64,000 nt of DNA, from positions 1 through 64,000 of the forward strand of contig CACMRF010000001.1 of NCBI GenBank assembly GCA_902615995.1. The letters run 5' to 3'. This stretch comes from an uncultured SAR116 cluster alpha proteobacterium. GTDB lineage: Bacteria > Pseudomonadota > Alphaproteobacteria > Puniceispirillales > Marisalimonadaceae. A program made the translations under genes and the position numbers. This document shows, piece after piece, positions 20,840-31,005 of the stretch. Below the pieces are notes generated by a model that saw only the letters and a program-made list of their open reading frames with translations, searched no databases and had not been told where the DNA came from. Positions within the stretch are counted from its first letter, which is position 1. Each line of letters starts with the position of its first letter.

Positions 20840-23394
20840 GATTTTAATGATTTTAAAATATAAAAGGGTGAATCTTTATTTAAATCAAATTTACTAACTT
20901 TATTTTTTTTTATTTTAGGTTTCCTGGTATTTTTGAACTTATTATTGTTTATTTTTTTAAAATAATATTCGTCATCACTTTCAGAAGTATCTTTTTTTAA
21001 AAACTGATACTTCAAAGTTTCTGTAATAAAATTTTTTAAATTATCTCTAGTAGAGCCTGCAATAGATAGCATCTCCTCTGTGATTTTGAACTTAGTTTTT
21101 TTTGCTTCATTTCTGACCAATGCTGCTAATCTCTCATAAATATCTATTCTAAAACAAATATCACCACAAGGTATATATCCAATAAAAAAATAAAAGTCTG
21201 CTTTAATATTTTTGTTAAACTTACAATTAACACGACCTTCATCAGGTACATGATCAACATAAAATTCATTATTATATAATGACCATAGAATTGCTTTTAA
21301 TTTTATTATTTTTGGTTTTAAAACTAAAGGCAAATATATAAGATTAACTCCTAGACGAATTCCTAATTTTGCAATTGCCAATCGGTCATTTTCATTAATT
21401 TTTTGAATTTGAAATGGAATATTTTTAACTAATGTGTGTCCTAAACCTTCAAAAATATGAAAGTTAACTGCTTTTACTCTTGAAGATAACTCAATTACTT
21501 TATCATCATGATCACTTTCAATTTTATCTAAGTTCTTTAACTTAAGACAACTGGCTAAAGTTTTATTTATTACTTCTGAAATTGATTCTTCACATTTTTT
21601 TTGAATTTTAGTTTTTTGATCTAAAGAGAGCATATCAAAATTTTTTAAAATTATTTTAGGAGTATAAATATTATCTCCTTTAGCCAATCTTCCAATTGAA
21701 CTTTCCATCCATAAAATATTACCACTATAATCTATTTTAAGAGCTTCTTCAGAAGAGTTTATAAATTCATTAACTTTTTTATCTAACTCTTTTGGCAAAG
21801 CTTTTCTTGCAGCCGTCAAAATCCTTGAAGAATGTTCATAACTTGAAATTTCAGGAATGAAATCAAAATTTCTTAAATAACCAACTTCTTGGCCTTCAAC
21901 TAACACTTTGCCATCAAATTTTATGACAGCTTCTAAATCTATTTTCTCATTCATTTTTTTAGATAATATAGCTATTTTTTTATCAACAAACCGTTTTGTC
22001 AACCTTTCATGTAATTCATCTGAAAGTTTGTTCTCAATTTTTTTTGTCTCATGTTGCCATAAATTTGCATCTTTTATCCAATTTGTTTTATTAGTTATAT
22101 ATGTCCAAGTTCTAATATTTGAAATTCGATTAATCAGTGTATCTATTTCACCATCTAATCTTGAAAGTGGCTTTATTTGAGACTTAAGCCAGTCATCTTC
22201 AATTTTTCCATCTTTTAATATAGTATAGAGTTGTTCTAATAATTTAATGTGTCTATCTGAAAAAATATTTCCAAAATCAGGGATTTGACAAATATCCCAT
22301 AATAATTCATTCAAAAATTTATTATTTTTATTTTTATTCACATACTCTAATCTAGACAATTCTCCCAAACACAAAAAATCAAGTGCATTTCCTTTTTTTC
22401 TTAAAATATTCTCGCTTGGTTGTTCTTCAAGAGAGATAAGCAAATTTTTAATTGAAGAAAAATCTAAATTAGAATTTCTCCACCAAATATGTGATAAAGA
22501 GTTGAATTCATGATTTTCAACCATTTGTACTATATCTTTATCAAATTTAAGTTCATAGCTAATAACACCAAATGAACCATTTTTGGTTGATCTTCCAGCT
22601 CTTCCAGCAATTTGTGAAATTTCGGTTGCAAAGAGTTTTCTAGAATTATTTCCATCAAATTTCATGTCTGATGCAAATGCAACATGATCAATATCTAAAT
22701 TTAATCCCATACCAATAGCATCAGTAGCAACTAAATAATTCACATCGCCACTTTGATACATTTCAACTTGATGATTTCTAGTTCTAGGCGATAATGCTCC
22801 CATAACAACTGCTGCACCACCTTTTTGAGTTCTAACTAATTCAGCAATTCTATAAATTTCCGGTATCGAGAAAGTTACAATTGCTGACCTTTCTTTTAAT
22901 CTAGTGATTTTTTTTACGCCTGCATAACTAAGTGTTGAAAGTCTTGGCCTGGTTTCGATCTTACAATCTGGTAATAATTTTTGGATTATTTTTTTTATAA
23001 TTTCTGAGCCTAGAAACAGTGTTTCTTCTTCACCCCTTGCATTTAATAATCTATCCGTGAATACGTATCCTCTCTCTAAATCTGAAGCTAGTTGAATTTC
23101 ATCAACACATAAAAAAGCAACTTTTTTTTCAATAGGCATCGCTTCAACTGTACAACAAAAATACTTTGCGTTTTTTGGAACAATTTTTTCTTCACCGGTA
23201 ATAAGTGCCACCTTATTTAATCCAACAACATTTACTGCCTTATCATAATTTTCTCGAGCTAAAAGTCTGAGTGGAAATCCTATCATTCCTGATGCATGTG
23301 AAAGCATTCGTTCCATGGCATAAAAAGTTTTACCCGTATTTGTAGGGCCAAGGATAGCCTTTAAATTATTGTCTTTAAAATCAGGGTTGTTCAT
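20836..23394 (-). CDS. SUPV3L1/Suv3-like superfamily 2 RNA helicase
   Basis: AILGPTNTGKTFYAMERML (motif I), CVDEIQLASDLERGYVFTDRLL, ATDAIGMGLNLDIDHVAFAS, QIAGRAGR. Confidence 0.93.
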   Translation of the reverse strand: MNNPDFKDNNLKAILGPTNTGKTFYAMERMLSHASGMIGFPLRLLARENYDKAVNVVGLNKVALITGEEKIVPKNAKYFCCTVEAMPIEKKVAFLCVDEIQLASDLERGYVFTDRLLNARGEEETLFLGSEIIKKIIQKLLPDCKIETRPRLSTLSYAGVKKITRLKERSAIVTFSIPEIYRIAELVRTQKGGAAVVMGALSPRTRNHQVEMYQSGDVNYLVATDAIGMGLNLDIDHVAFASDMKFDGNNSRKLFATEISQIAGRAGRSTKNGSFGVISYELKFDKDIVQMVENHEFNSLSHIWWRNSNLDFSSIKNLLISLEEQPSENILRKKGNALDFLCLGELSRLEYVNKNKNNKFLNELLWDICQIPDFGNIFSDRHIKLLEQLYTILKDGKIEDDWLKSQIKPLSRLDGEIDTLINRISNIRTWTYITNKTNWIKDANLWQHETKKIENKLSDELHERLTKRFVDKKIAILSKKMNEKIDLEAVIKFDGKVLVEGQEVGYLRNFDFIPEISSYEHSSRILTAARKALPKELDKKVNEFINSSEEALKIDYSGNILWMESSIGRLAKGDNIYTPKIILKNFDMLSLDQKTKIQKKCEESISEVINKTLASCLKLKNLDKIESDHDDKVIELSSRVKAVNFHIFEGLGHTLVKNIPFQIQKINENDRLAIAKLGIRLGVNLIYLPLVLKPKIIKLKAILWSLYNNEFYVDHVPDEGRVNCKFNKNIKADFYFFIGYIPCGDICFRIDIYERLAALVRNEAKKTKFKITEEMLSIAGSTRDNLKNFITETLKYQFLKKDTSESDDEYYFKKINNNKFKNTRKPKIKKNKVSKFDLNKDSPFYILKSLKS

Positions 23395-23473
23395 TACATT
23401 AATTTTATGTTTTGTTGTATTAATTAATATTTATAATAAAGTTAGAGCATTATCAAATTAATGGAACAATAAT

Positions 23474-24247
23474 ATGAAAAATAGAAAAATAGTTATTACT
23501 GGTGCAAGTAAAGGAATAGGAAAAGCTATCGCAAAGAAATTTGCGCATGATGACTGCGAAATATATCTGATTTCTTCTAATGAAAAAACACTTCAAGACG
23601 CATCTAAAGAAATTAATGAAGATAACAATTCTAAAATACATTATTTTGCTACTAACCTTAAAACCGAGCAAGGATGTAACGATGTAATTGCAGATATGCA
23701 AAATAACTTCAAAGATTTAGATACTATAATTTTTTCAGCTGGTGATACAAAAAGTGGTGATTTCTTATCTCAGCCTATCAATGATTTTTTTGATGGCTTT
23801 GATCTGAAGTTTTATAGTGTTGTTAGATTACTGAAAGGTTTATGGTTAAATTTACAACAAAAAAAAGGATGGATTGTTGCAATAAACGGTCAAATGGCAA
23901 ATACACCAAATCCTAATTTTACGGTTGGTGGGGCTGTTAATTCAGCCTTGGAAAATGTCTGTAAAGCTCTATCCAAAAGAGGCATTCAGGACAATATTAA
24001 TATAAATGTTATCCACCCAGGACTAACATCAACTGAAAGATTAATTTCTATAATTCAAGCTACTGCGGATCGGGAAAATATATCATTTGATCAAGCTAAA
24101 GAAAATGCTTTAAAAGCTTCAGGACTTGATAGATTTTCTACACCGGAAGAAGTAGCAGAGTTAACTTATTTTTTATGTAAAGAAAATGTCAGACATATTA
24201 ATGGAACATCTATAACATTAGATGGTGGAATAAAACCTACAATATAA
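23474..24247 (+). CDS. SDR-family oxidoreductase, atypical active site
   Basis: ITGASKGIGKAIAKKFA Rossmann motif; GLDRFSTPEEVAELTYFLCKE...GTSITLDGGIKPT C-terminus; no YxxxK visible. Confidence 0.87.
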   Translation: MKNRKIVITGASKGIGKAIAKKFAHDDCEIYLISSNEKTLQDASKEINEDNNSKIHYFATNLKTEQGCNDVIADMQNNFKDLDTIIFSAGDTKSGDFLSQPINDFFDGFDLKFYSVVRLLKGLWLNLQQKKGWIVAINGQMANTPNPNFTVGGAVNSALENVCKALSKRGIQDNININVIHPGLTSTERLISIIQATADRENISFDQAKENALKASGLDRFSTPEEVAELTYFLCKENVRHINGTSITLDGGIKPTI

Positions 24248-24262
24248 AAATATAGGAAAAAA

Positions 24263-25909
24263 ATGCCAAAAGTATCTTTAGTATTTATTGAAACTCTAAA
24301 AAATCACAAAGTTGATAGGTTCTTTTGTGTGCCAGGAGAATCTTATTTACCTGTCATGAATGAATTAGTTTCTAATCCAATTATTGATGTTGTCACCTGT
24401 AGACATGAGGGTGGCGCTGGATTCATGGCAGTTGCAGATGCTAAGTGTACTGGAGAACCAGGAATAGCTTATGTTAGCAGAGGCCCAGGAGCAACAAATA
24501 TTTCAATTGCCGTTCATTCAGCACACCAGGGCGGTATTCCAATGATAGTATTTGTAGGTCAAGTAAGTAGAAAAAACTTAGGGAAAATGCATTTACAAGA
24601 AATGGATTTTACTAAAACATTTGCAGATATGACAAAATTAGTTGAAGAAGTTAAAAATCCTGAAGATTTACCAAAAATAGTCTCTAACTCATTTAAAGTT
24701 GCTAAAGAAGGAATTCCTGGACCTGTTATTATATCGATTCCAACAGATATACTTGAGGCAGAAATTTCAAACAAGTCAGAACATCCAATCAGTTTGATAT
24801 ATCCTGAACCTAATAATCAAGAAATTCAAGAAACACTTGATCATATCAAAAAGGCTCAAAAACCAATATTAGTTGTTGGAGGTGAACTGCAATTCTCAAA
24901 GAAATCCAAAGATCTCATAAAAGAAATAGCCAAAAAATTTTCATTGCCTGTTTTATGTACTTATGAACATCAGGATTTAATTGATAATGATAGCATTTAC
25001 TATGCTGGAGAATTAGGATTAAGACCACCTGAACCCATAAAACAAAATGCTATTCAAGCAGATTTAGTCATTTGTATTGGTCACCAAATGAATGGTGTTC
25101 CAAATATGAGTTACACATTTCCAAGTGATACACAAAAATTCATTCATGTATTACCTGAAGAGAAATTTTTTAATAAATTATTTAAAACTGATCTTTCTAT
25201 AATATCTAAAGGAGAAAACTTTTTAAATAAACTAAACAGCACTGATTATATATCTAATAAAAACACGGATTGGGTTAATGAATGTCACGATAGATATTTG
25301 AATAATAAAGCTACCTTAGACATTCGAAAAGCAGAAGATGGTTTAGATTTTGGAGCTTTAATTGATGAATTAGGAAAACAAGTTCCTGAAGATAGCATTA
25401 TTACAAACGATGCAGGAAACTTTACGAGCTGGATGCATCATAGATTTCCATTTAAATCTAAAATGAAATTAATAGGATCTGAAATTGGTGCAATGGGAAT
25501 GGGTATACCTGCTGGCATTGCCGCATCATTAAGAAACCGTGACAAAAAAGTCTTTGTGATTGTTGGAGATGGAGGTGCTTTAATGACAGGATCAGAACTA
25601 GCTACAGCATCACTAAAAAAGGCAAAAATTATTGTAATTGTTGCTAATAATAATCATTATGGAACCATAAGATATCACCAAGAGGTGCATTACCCTAAAA
25701 GAGAACATTATGCTACAACACTCTTGAATCCAAATTTTGCAGAATATGCAAAAAGTTTTGGACTTAAAGGTTTTACAATTAATTCAATTGATCAGATTCA
25801 ACCTACTTTAAAAAAAGCGATTGATCTAAATGAATCGGTTTTGATTGAGTATAATATGAGTTTAGAAATTAATACTAGTACTACAACCATAGAAGAACTT
25901 CAAAATTAG
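24263..25909 (+). CDS. Thiamine pyrophosphate-dependent enzyme (acetolactate synthase/benzoylformate decarboxylase-like)
   Basis: FCVPGESYLPVMNEL, CRHEGGAGFMA, VVGDGGALMTGSELATASLKKAKIIVIVANNNHYGTIR. Confidence 0.92.
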   Translation: MPKVSLVFIETLKNHKVDRFFCVPGESYLPVMNELVSNPIIDVVTCRHEGGAGFMAVADAKCTGEPGIAYVSRGPGATNISIAVHSAHQGGIPMIVFVGQVSRKNLGKMHLQEMDFTKTFADMTKLVEEVKNPEDLPKIVSNSFKVAKEGIPGPVIISIPTDILEAEISNKSEHPISLIYPEPNNQEIQETLDHIKKAQKPILVVGGELQFSKKSKDLIKEIAKKFSLPVLCTYEHQDLIDNDSIYYAGELGLRPPEPIKQNAIQADLVICIGHQMNGVPNMSYTFPSDTQKFIHVLPEEKFFNKLFKTDLSIISKGENFLNKLNSTDYISNKNTDWVNECHDRYLNNKATLDIRKAEDGLDFGALIDELGKQVPEDSIITNDAGNFTSWMHHRFPFKSKMKLIGSEIGAMGMGIPAGIAASLRNRDKKVFVIVGDGGALMTGSELATASLKKAKIIVIVANNNHYGTIRYHQEVHYPKREHYATTLLNPNFAEYAKSFGLKGFTINSIDQIQPTLKKAIDLNESVLIEYNMSLEINTSTTTIEELQN

Positions 25910-25912
25910 AGA

Positions 25913-26749
25913 CTAATTCTTTAAGACTTTGAAAACTTCAGTATGGTCAGAGTTTTTTCCAACTATTTTATAAGACTTTTCTAAGTATTCTAGCACTTGT
26001 TTTGATAATGGATTATCAGAACTCATCTTTTTAATTAATTGATCAGCAATCGAAACATCCTTAATCATCAAATCTAGTGCGAAACCAGAATTATATTTTT
26101 GAGATACTACAAATTTTTCTAACTTAACTTCTGTTGTATTATTTTTTCCAGTTGCACCATTAATTATTGCAATAAAGTCCTTTGCTTCAATACCATATTT
26201 TTTAGCAGTATTTAGAGCTTCAAAACTAGCAATCAATCCTGCTGCAGAAACGTAATTGTTTAATGATTTCATAGCATGACCAGAACCCAAAGGTCCGGCC
26301 CTTTTTACACTGCCCATTACATTTAATATTTTATCGACTTTATTTATAGTGACTTCGTTACCACCAACCATTATGATTAATTCACCAGTTATTGCTCTTG
26401 CAACTCCTCCAGAAACAGGTGCATCAATAAACTCAATATTTTTTTTAATTAATACATTTCCTAAATTTAGAGTGTCGTTAGGGTCACTTGATGACATGTC
26501 TATCATAATTGACTTAGTTCCAAAATTTATAAGTTCTTGAACTACTTTATTTACAATTTTACCATCAGGTAACATGAAGATTATCACTTCTTTATCTGAA
26601 AGCTCTTTTAAAGATGTAACAATATTAATCTCATTATTATCCTTAGTTTTTTTTATGTCATATCCATATACATTAAAATCTGCTTTAGATAATAAAGGAG
26701 CCATTGCTGATCCCATTGCACCCAAACCTACAAAACCTATTTCTTTCAT
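25913..26749 (-). CDS. NAD(P)-dependent beta-hydroxyacid dehydrogenase (3-hydroxyisobutyrate dehydrogenase family)
   Basis: IGFVGLGAMGSAMAPLL, FIDAPVSGGVARA, GSGHAMKSLNNYVSAAGL. Confidence 0.92.
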   Translation of the reverse strand: MKEIGFVGLGAMGSAMAPLLSKADFNVYGYDIKKTKDNNEINIVTSLKELSDKEVIIFMLPDGKIVNKVVQELINFGTKSIMIDMSSSDPNDTLNLGNVLIKKNIEFIDAPVSGGVARAITGELIIMVGGNEVTINKVDKILNVMGSVKRAGPLGSGHAMKSLNNYVSAAGLIASFEALNTAKKYGIEAKDFIAIINGATGKNNTTEVKLEKFVVSQKYNSGFALDLMIKDVSIADQLIKKMSSDNPLSKQVLEYLEKSYKIVGKNSDHTEVFKVLKN

Positions 26750-26752
26750 CTG

Positions 26753-27961
26753 TTAATCTCCATTATTATTCAGAAAAATAACTTTTTCTCTTCTCAAATT
26801 TTCAATTTCATTTTTATCATATCCCAAATCAATCAATATTTCTTTTGTCTTATTACCAAGATTTGGCGCTTCAAATTCACTTTCATTATCACTTTCATTA
26901 TTAAAATACACTGGTAGGCGAGGATACATCAAATCACCCTCAGTTGAATGCTTATAGGTTTTAAAAAAATTGGTCTTTTTAAGATGCTCATCAACAAATA
27001 GATCTTCAGGTTTATTTACTTTCATAGAAGGAATATCTATTTCTCTAAGTTTTTTAATCCAGAAATTTGTTTTTTCTTTTTTAAGTTCTTTTACAAGCAA
27101 AGAATAAAGCTCATTAACATTCTTATTTCTATTTTCTAAAGTTGAAAATTTTTTTGTTTTAATCAGATGTTCTTTTTTAATAAATTTTAAAAACCTTAAC
27201 CATTGTTCGTCATTATAAGGCAAAACCGCAATAAATCCGTCTTTAGTTTTATAAGGTTTTCTATTTGGTGAGGATTGTCTTGGATAAACTGGATCATCTT
27301 TTGGAGGCAAAAAATTATAGCCATATAAATGTTCTACTAAGGTAAAATCTACCATTGTCTCAAACATAGGTACTTCTAATTCTAAATCTTTATTATCTTT
27401 ATTTCTTTTAAATAAACTTGAAACCACACTTAACGCTAACATGAGACCTGTTGCTTTATCTGCAGTTGCTCCTGATGTATAAGATGGTTGATCAGAATAT
27501 GCTTCTTGATAACTAGCCATACCACTCGCAGCTTGTATTATATCATCGTATGCAGGTAAGTCTCTATAAGGTCCATTACTAGAAAAACCAACAGCAAAGG
27601 CAGTAATAATTTTATCGTTGTATTTTAAAAATGTTTTATGATCAAACCCAAGTCTTGAAAGAGCAGACTTTCTAATATTAGAAATAAAAACATCAGATTT
27701 TTTTATAAGATTAAATATAATTTCCTTTCCTTTTGGAGTTTTAAGATCAACTGATACACTTTTCTTATTTCTATTTAAATTTAAAAAAACAGCCCCCATA
27801 GATTTATTTTCATATGGACCAATATATCTTGTATTATCGCCTTCAAGAGATTCAATCTTGATAACCTCAGCCCCTAAATCGGCAAGTATCCTAGTACAAT
27901 AAGGAACCATGAGAATTGAAGATAAATCTAAAATCGTTATACCTTCTAATGGTCGTATCAT
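26753..27961 (-). CDS. CaiB/BaiF family CoA-transferase
   Basis: RPLEGITILDLSSILMVPYCTRILADLGAEVIKIE, NRNKKSVSVDLKTPKG. Confidence 0.95.
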   Translation of the reverse strand: MIRPLEGITILDLSSILMVPYCTRILADLGAEVIKIESLEGDNTRYIGPYENKSMGAVFLNLNRNKKSVSVDLKTPKGKEIIFNLIKKSDVFISNIRKSALSRLGFDHKTFLKYNDKIITAFAVGFSSNGPYRDLPAYDDIIQAASGMASYQEAYSDQPSYTSGATADKATGLMLALSVVSSLFKRNKDNKDLELEVPMFETMVDFTLVEHLYGYNFLPPKDDPVYPRQSSPNRKPYKTKDGFIAVLPYNDEQWLRFLKFIKKEHLIKTKKFSTLENRNKNVNELYSLLVKELKKEKTNFWIKKLREIDIPSMKVNKPEDLFVDEHLKKTNFFKTYKHSTEGDLMYPRLPVYFNNESDNESEFEAPNLGNKTKEILIDLGYDKNEIENLRREKVIFLNNNGD

Positions 27962-27978
27962 TTTAAAACAATCATCAA

Positions 27979-30771
27979 TTAAAAATGAACAGATAAAGTG
28001 TCTTTAGGCATCATTTTTGGTGGTGAAAATTTTGTAAGATTTATTCCCTCAACTGCAGTAATGTATTCATCAAGTGATGGTGTTCTTCCAAGTATAGCAG
28101 ATAAAACTACTACTGGCGTTGAAGCGAGCAATGATTCACCTTTCTTTTCACTTGAGTCTTCAACAACTCTGCCTTTAAAAAGTCTAGTTGAAGTTGCTAA
28201 AACTGTATCTCCTTTAGATGCTTTTTCTTGATTGCCCATACAAAGATTACATCCAGGCCTCTCAAGGTATAAAATGTTATCATATTCTTGACGAGCATTT
28301 TCTTTTGGTTTTTCATCATTAAATTCAAAACCTGAATATTTTTGAAGAATGTTCCAGTCACCCTCTTCTTTTAACTCATCCACAATATTATAGGTTGGTG
28401 CTGCTACAACGAGTGGTGCTTTAAATTCAACATTACCCTTGTCTTTTTCGAGATTTTTCAACATTTGGGCCACAATCTTGATATCCCCTTTATGAACCAT
28501 ACAGGAGCCTACAAAGCCTAAATCAACCTTTTTTTCAGCCTTATAATAAGAAATTGGCCTTATTGTATCATGAGTGTAACGTTTCGAAACATCAATATTA
28601 TTAACATCTGGATCCGCTATCATTGGTTCGTTAATTTCATCTAGATTAATAATTACTTCATTAGAATATTTTGCATTATCATCAGGAGCTAATGCTGGCT
28701 TAGTACCATTTTGAATTTCGTTAATCCTCTTATCAGCGATTTTAATAAGGTTTTCTAACATTTTGTTATCATTATCCATCCCTTTATCAACCATCACATT
28801 AATTCTATTCTTAGCAATTTTTAATGATTCTATTAACGTATTGTCATTGGAAATACAGATTGAAGCTTTTGCTTTCATTTCAGCAGTCCAATCAGTAAAA
28901 GTGAAGGCTTGGTCTGCTAATAAAGTACCAAGATGAACTTCAATTATTTTTCCTTGAAAAATATTATCTCCAAACTGCTGAAGCATTTGAGATTGTGTTG
29001 CATGTACAATATCACGAAAATCCATGTGATCCGCCATTTTTCCAACAAAGGTAACTTTTACACTTTCAGGTATTGGCATTGACGCTTCGCCAGTTGCTAA
29101 AGCTAAAGCAACTGTTCCAGAATCTGCCCCAAAAGCAACACCTCTAGACATTCTGGTATGAGAATCTCCCCCAATGATTATTGACCAATCATCAACAGTT
29201 ATATCATTTAAAACTTTATGTATAACGTCAGTCATAGAATGATAAACTCCTTTTGGATCTCTTCCTGTAATAAGTCCAAAATCATTCATAAATTTCATAA
29301 GCTTAGGGGTGTTTTCTTGTGCTTTAAAATCCCAAACTGAAGCAGTATGACACCCTGATTGATAGGCACCATCAACTGAAGGTGAAATTATAGTTGCAGC
29401 CATAGCTTCCAATTCTTGTGATGTCATTAATCCTGTTGTATCTTGAGAACCAACAATATTCACTTTTACTCTTACATCAGATCCTGCATGTAAAATGGAG
29501 CCCTCTTTAACACCTAACGCATTAGCATTAAAGATTTTTTCTACAGCAGTAAATCCTTGATTTTTATGAGAAATTTCTTTTGAAGGTGCGAATGCAGAAT
29601 TAAGTTCTACATCCAATACCTTACAAGCAAAATTTTGAAGCTTTTTTCCAAACACTATTGCGTATGAACCACCAGCTTTCATAAATTCTAATTTTTGTGG
29701 AGTAAAAGAAGATGTTAAATCAGCAAGCTCTTCATCTCCATTTTCATTAAACAGCTTTTTTTGTTTAGAATTAATTTTTAAAATTGTTCCTGTTTCTACT
29801 GAGTACTTTTCTTCTAAAACAGGACTATTATCATTATTAAGTATAGGTTTTCCATCTGAACCAATTTTCTTAACCCAATTTTTAAGGTCAACTCCAATTC
29901 CACCTGTTACCCCAACTGTAGTAAGAAATATAGGTGAAATTCCATTAGTGCCTGCTACAATTGGTGCAATATTAACAAATGGAATATAGGGGCTTGCTTT
30001 AACTCCAGTCCATAATGCAACATTATTAACTCCAGACATTCTAGATGATCCAACTCCCATTGTTCCTTTTTCTGCAACAAGCATTACTCTTTTATTTGGA
30101 TGCTTTTCTTGTAATTTTTTAATTTCAACTTGAGCTTCTTCAGAAATCATACATTTGCCATGTAATTCTCTATCAGCTCTTGAATGGGCTTGGTTTCCAG
30201 GAGAAAGCAAATCAGTCGAAATATCACCTTCAGCAGCAACATAGGTAACAACTTCAATTTCTTCTTCTATTTCAGGTAAATTTGTAAAAAATTCTGCTTT
30301 AGCATAACTTTCTAAAAGTTGCTTTGCTACATTATTCGCTTTTTTAAAAGCCTCTTCTATTCTTAAGGTATCTGCATCATATAAAAAAACTTGTGTTTTG
30401 AGAATATCTAGAGCTTTTGTAGCTAAAACAATATCTTCACCTAATGCAAAATCTAGTAAAACTTTTACAGAAGGTCCACCTTTCATATGTGATAATAGCT
30501 CAAATGCAAAATCAATTGATATTTCATTTACAGATATTTTATTACTGATAATTTCTTTTAAAAATATAGCCTTTTCTTCTGCCGCACTAGTTGTGCCTGG
30601 TAAGGTGTTGTATATAAAATAATTAAGACAATCTTTTCTATATTCACTATTATTATCTTTTATATGAAAAATAATTTCTTTTAGTAATGATCCATCATCA
30701 ATTGGCTTTGGTTTTAAAGATTGATTTTTTCTACTCTCAATTTCATCAAGATAATTTTTGTATAATTCCAT
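27979..30771 (-). CDS. acnB: Bifunctional aconitate hydratase 2/2-methylisocitrate dehydratase
   Basis: Full-length AcnB-like ORF; HAGSDVRVKVNIVGSQDTTGLMTSQELE, IIGGDSHTRMSRGVAFGADSGTVALA, ERPGCNLCMGNQ. Confidence 0.97.
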   Translation of the reverse strand: MELYKNYLDEIESRKNQSLKPKPIDDGSLLKEIIFHIKDNNSEYRKDCLNYFIYNTLPGTTSAAEEKAIFLKEIISNKISVNEISIDFAFELLSHMKGGPSVKVLLDFALGEDIVLATKALDILKTQVFLYDADTLRIEEAFKKANNVAKQLLESYAKAEFFTNLPEIEEEIEVVTYVAAEGDISTDLLSPGNQAHSRADRELHGKCMISEEAQVEIKKLQEKHPNKRVMLVAEKGTMGVGSSRMSGVNNVALWTGVKASPYIPFVNIAPIVAGTNGISPIFLTTVGVTGGIGVDLKNWVKKIGSDGKPILNNDNSPVLEEKYSVETGTILKINSKQKKLFNENGDEELADLTSSFTPQKLEFMKAGGSYAIVFGKKLQNFACKVLDVELNSAFAPSKEISHKNQGFTAVEKIFNANALGVKEGSILHAGSDVRVKVNIVGSQDTTGLMTSQELEAMAATIISPSVDGAYQSGCHTASVWDFKAQENTPKLMKFMNDFGLITGRDPKGVYHSMTDVIHKVLNDITVDDWSIIIGGDSHTRMSRGVAFGADSGTVALALATGEASMPIPESVKVTFVGKMADHMDFRDIVHATQSQMLQQFGDNIFQGKIIEVHLGTLLADQAFTFTDWTAEMKAKASICISNDNTLIESLKIAKNRINVMVDKGMDNDNKMLENLIKIADKRINEIQNGTKPALAPDDNAKYSNEVIINLDEINEPMIADPDVNNIDVSKRYTHDTIRPISYYKAEKKVDLGFVGSCMVHKGDIKIVAQMLKNLEKDKGNVEFKAPLVVAAPTYNIVDELKEEGDWNILQKYSGFEFNDEKPKENARQEYDNILYLERPGCNLCMGNQEKASKGDTVLATSTRLFKGRVVEDSSEKKGESLLASTPVVVLSAILGRTPSLDEYITAVEGINLTKFSPPKMMPKDTLSVHF

Positions 30772-30843
30772 TACAATTCCGTATTTTATTTTTTTTGGTT
30801 ATGAAAATATTATTAAAAAATGTTTATATCAATATAACTTTTT

Positions 30844-30873
30844 ACTAACAGTAACGTCAAGTTTACTGAACTT
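30844..30873. promoter_or_regulatory. Overlapping inverted/direct repeat element in acnB-ccmA divergent intergenic region
   Basis: TTACT-aac-AGTAA hairpin overlapping CAGTAA-n8-TTACTG; TTTACT(A)AAC-like direct repeat at 21-nt spacing. Confidence 0.35.
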
Positions 30874-31005
30874 TAAAAAATAACTTAATCATGTATCTAA
30901 AAAAGAGTTCTTAGTAGATTGAAAGATGTTTTATTTTAAATTAAAAAAATTAGTTAAAATAGTATTAAATTATTATATATGCTTTAAGAATAATTTAACT
31001 ATTAC

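Noticed and set aside
23474-27961. Oxalate degradation (frc/oxc) cassette hypothesis
   Set aside because: The TPP enzyme motifs (GDGGALMTGSELATASLKKAKIIVIVANNNHYG) look ALS/benzoylformate-decarboxylase-like, not oxalyl-CoA decarboxylase; retained only as an unassigned module.
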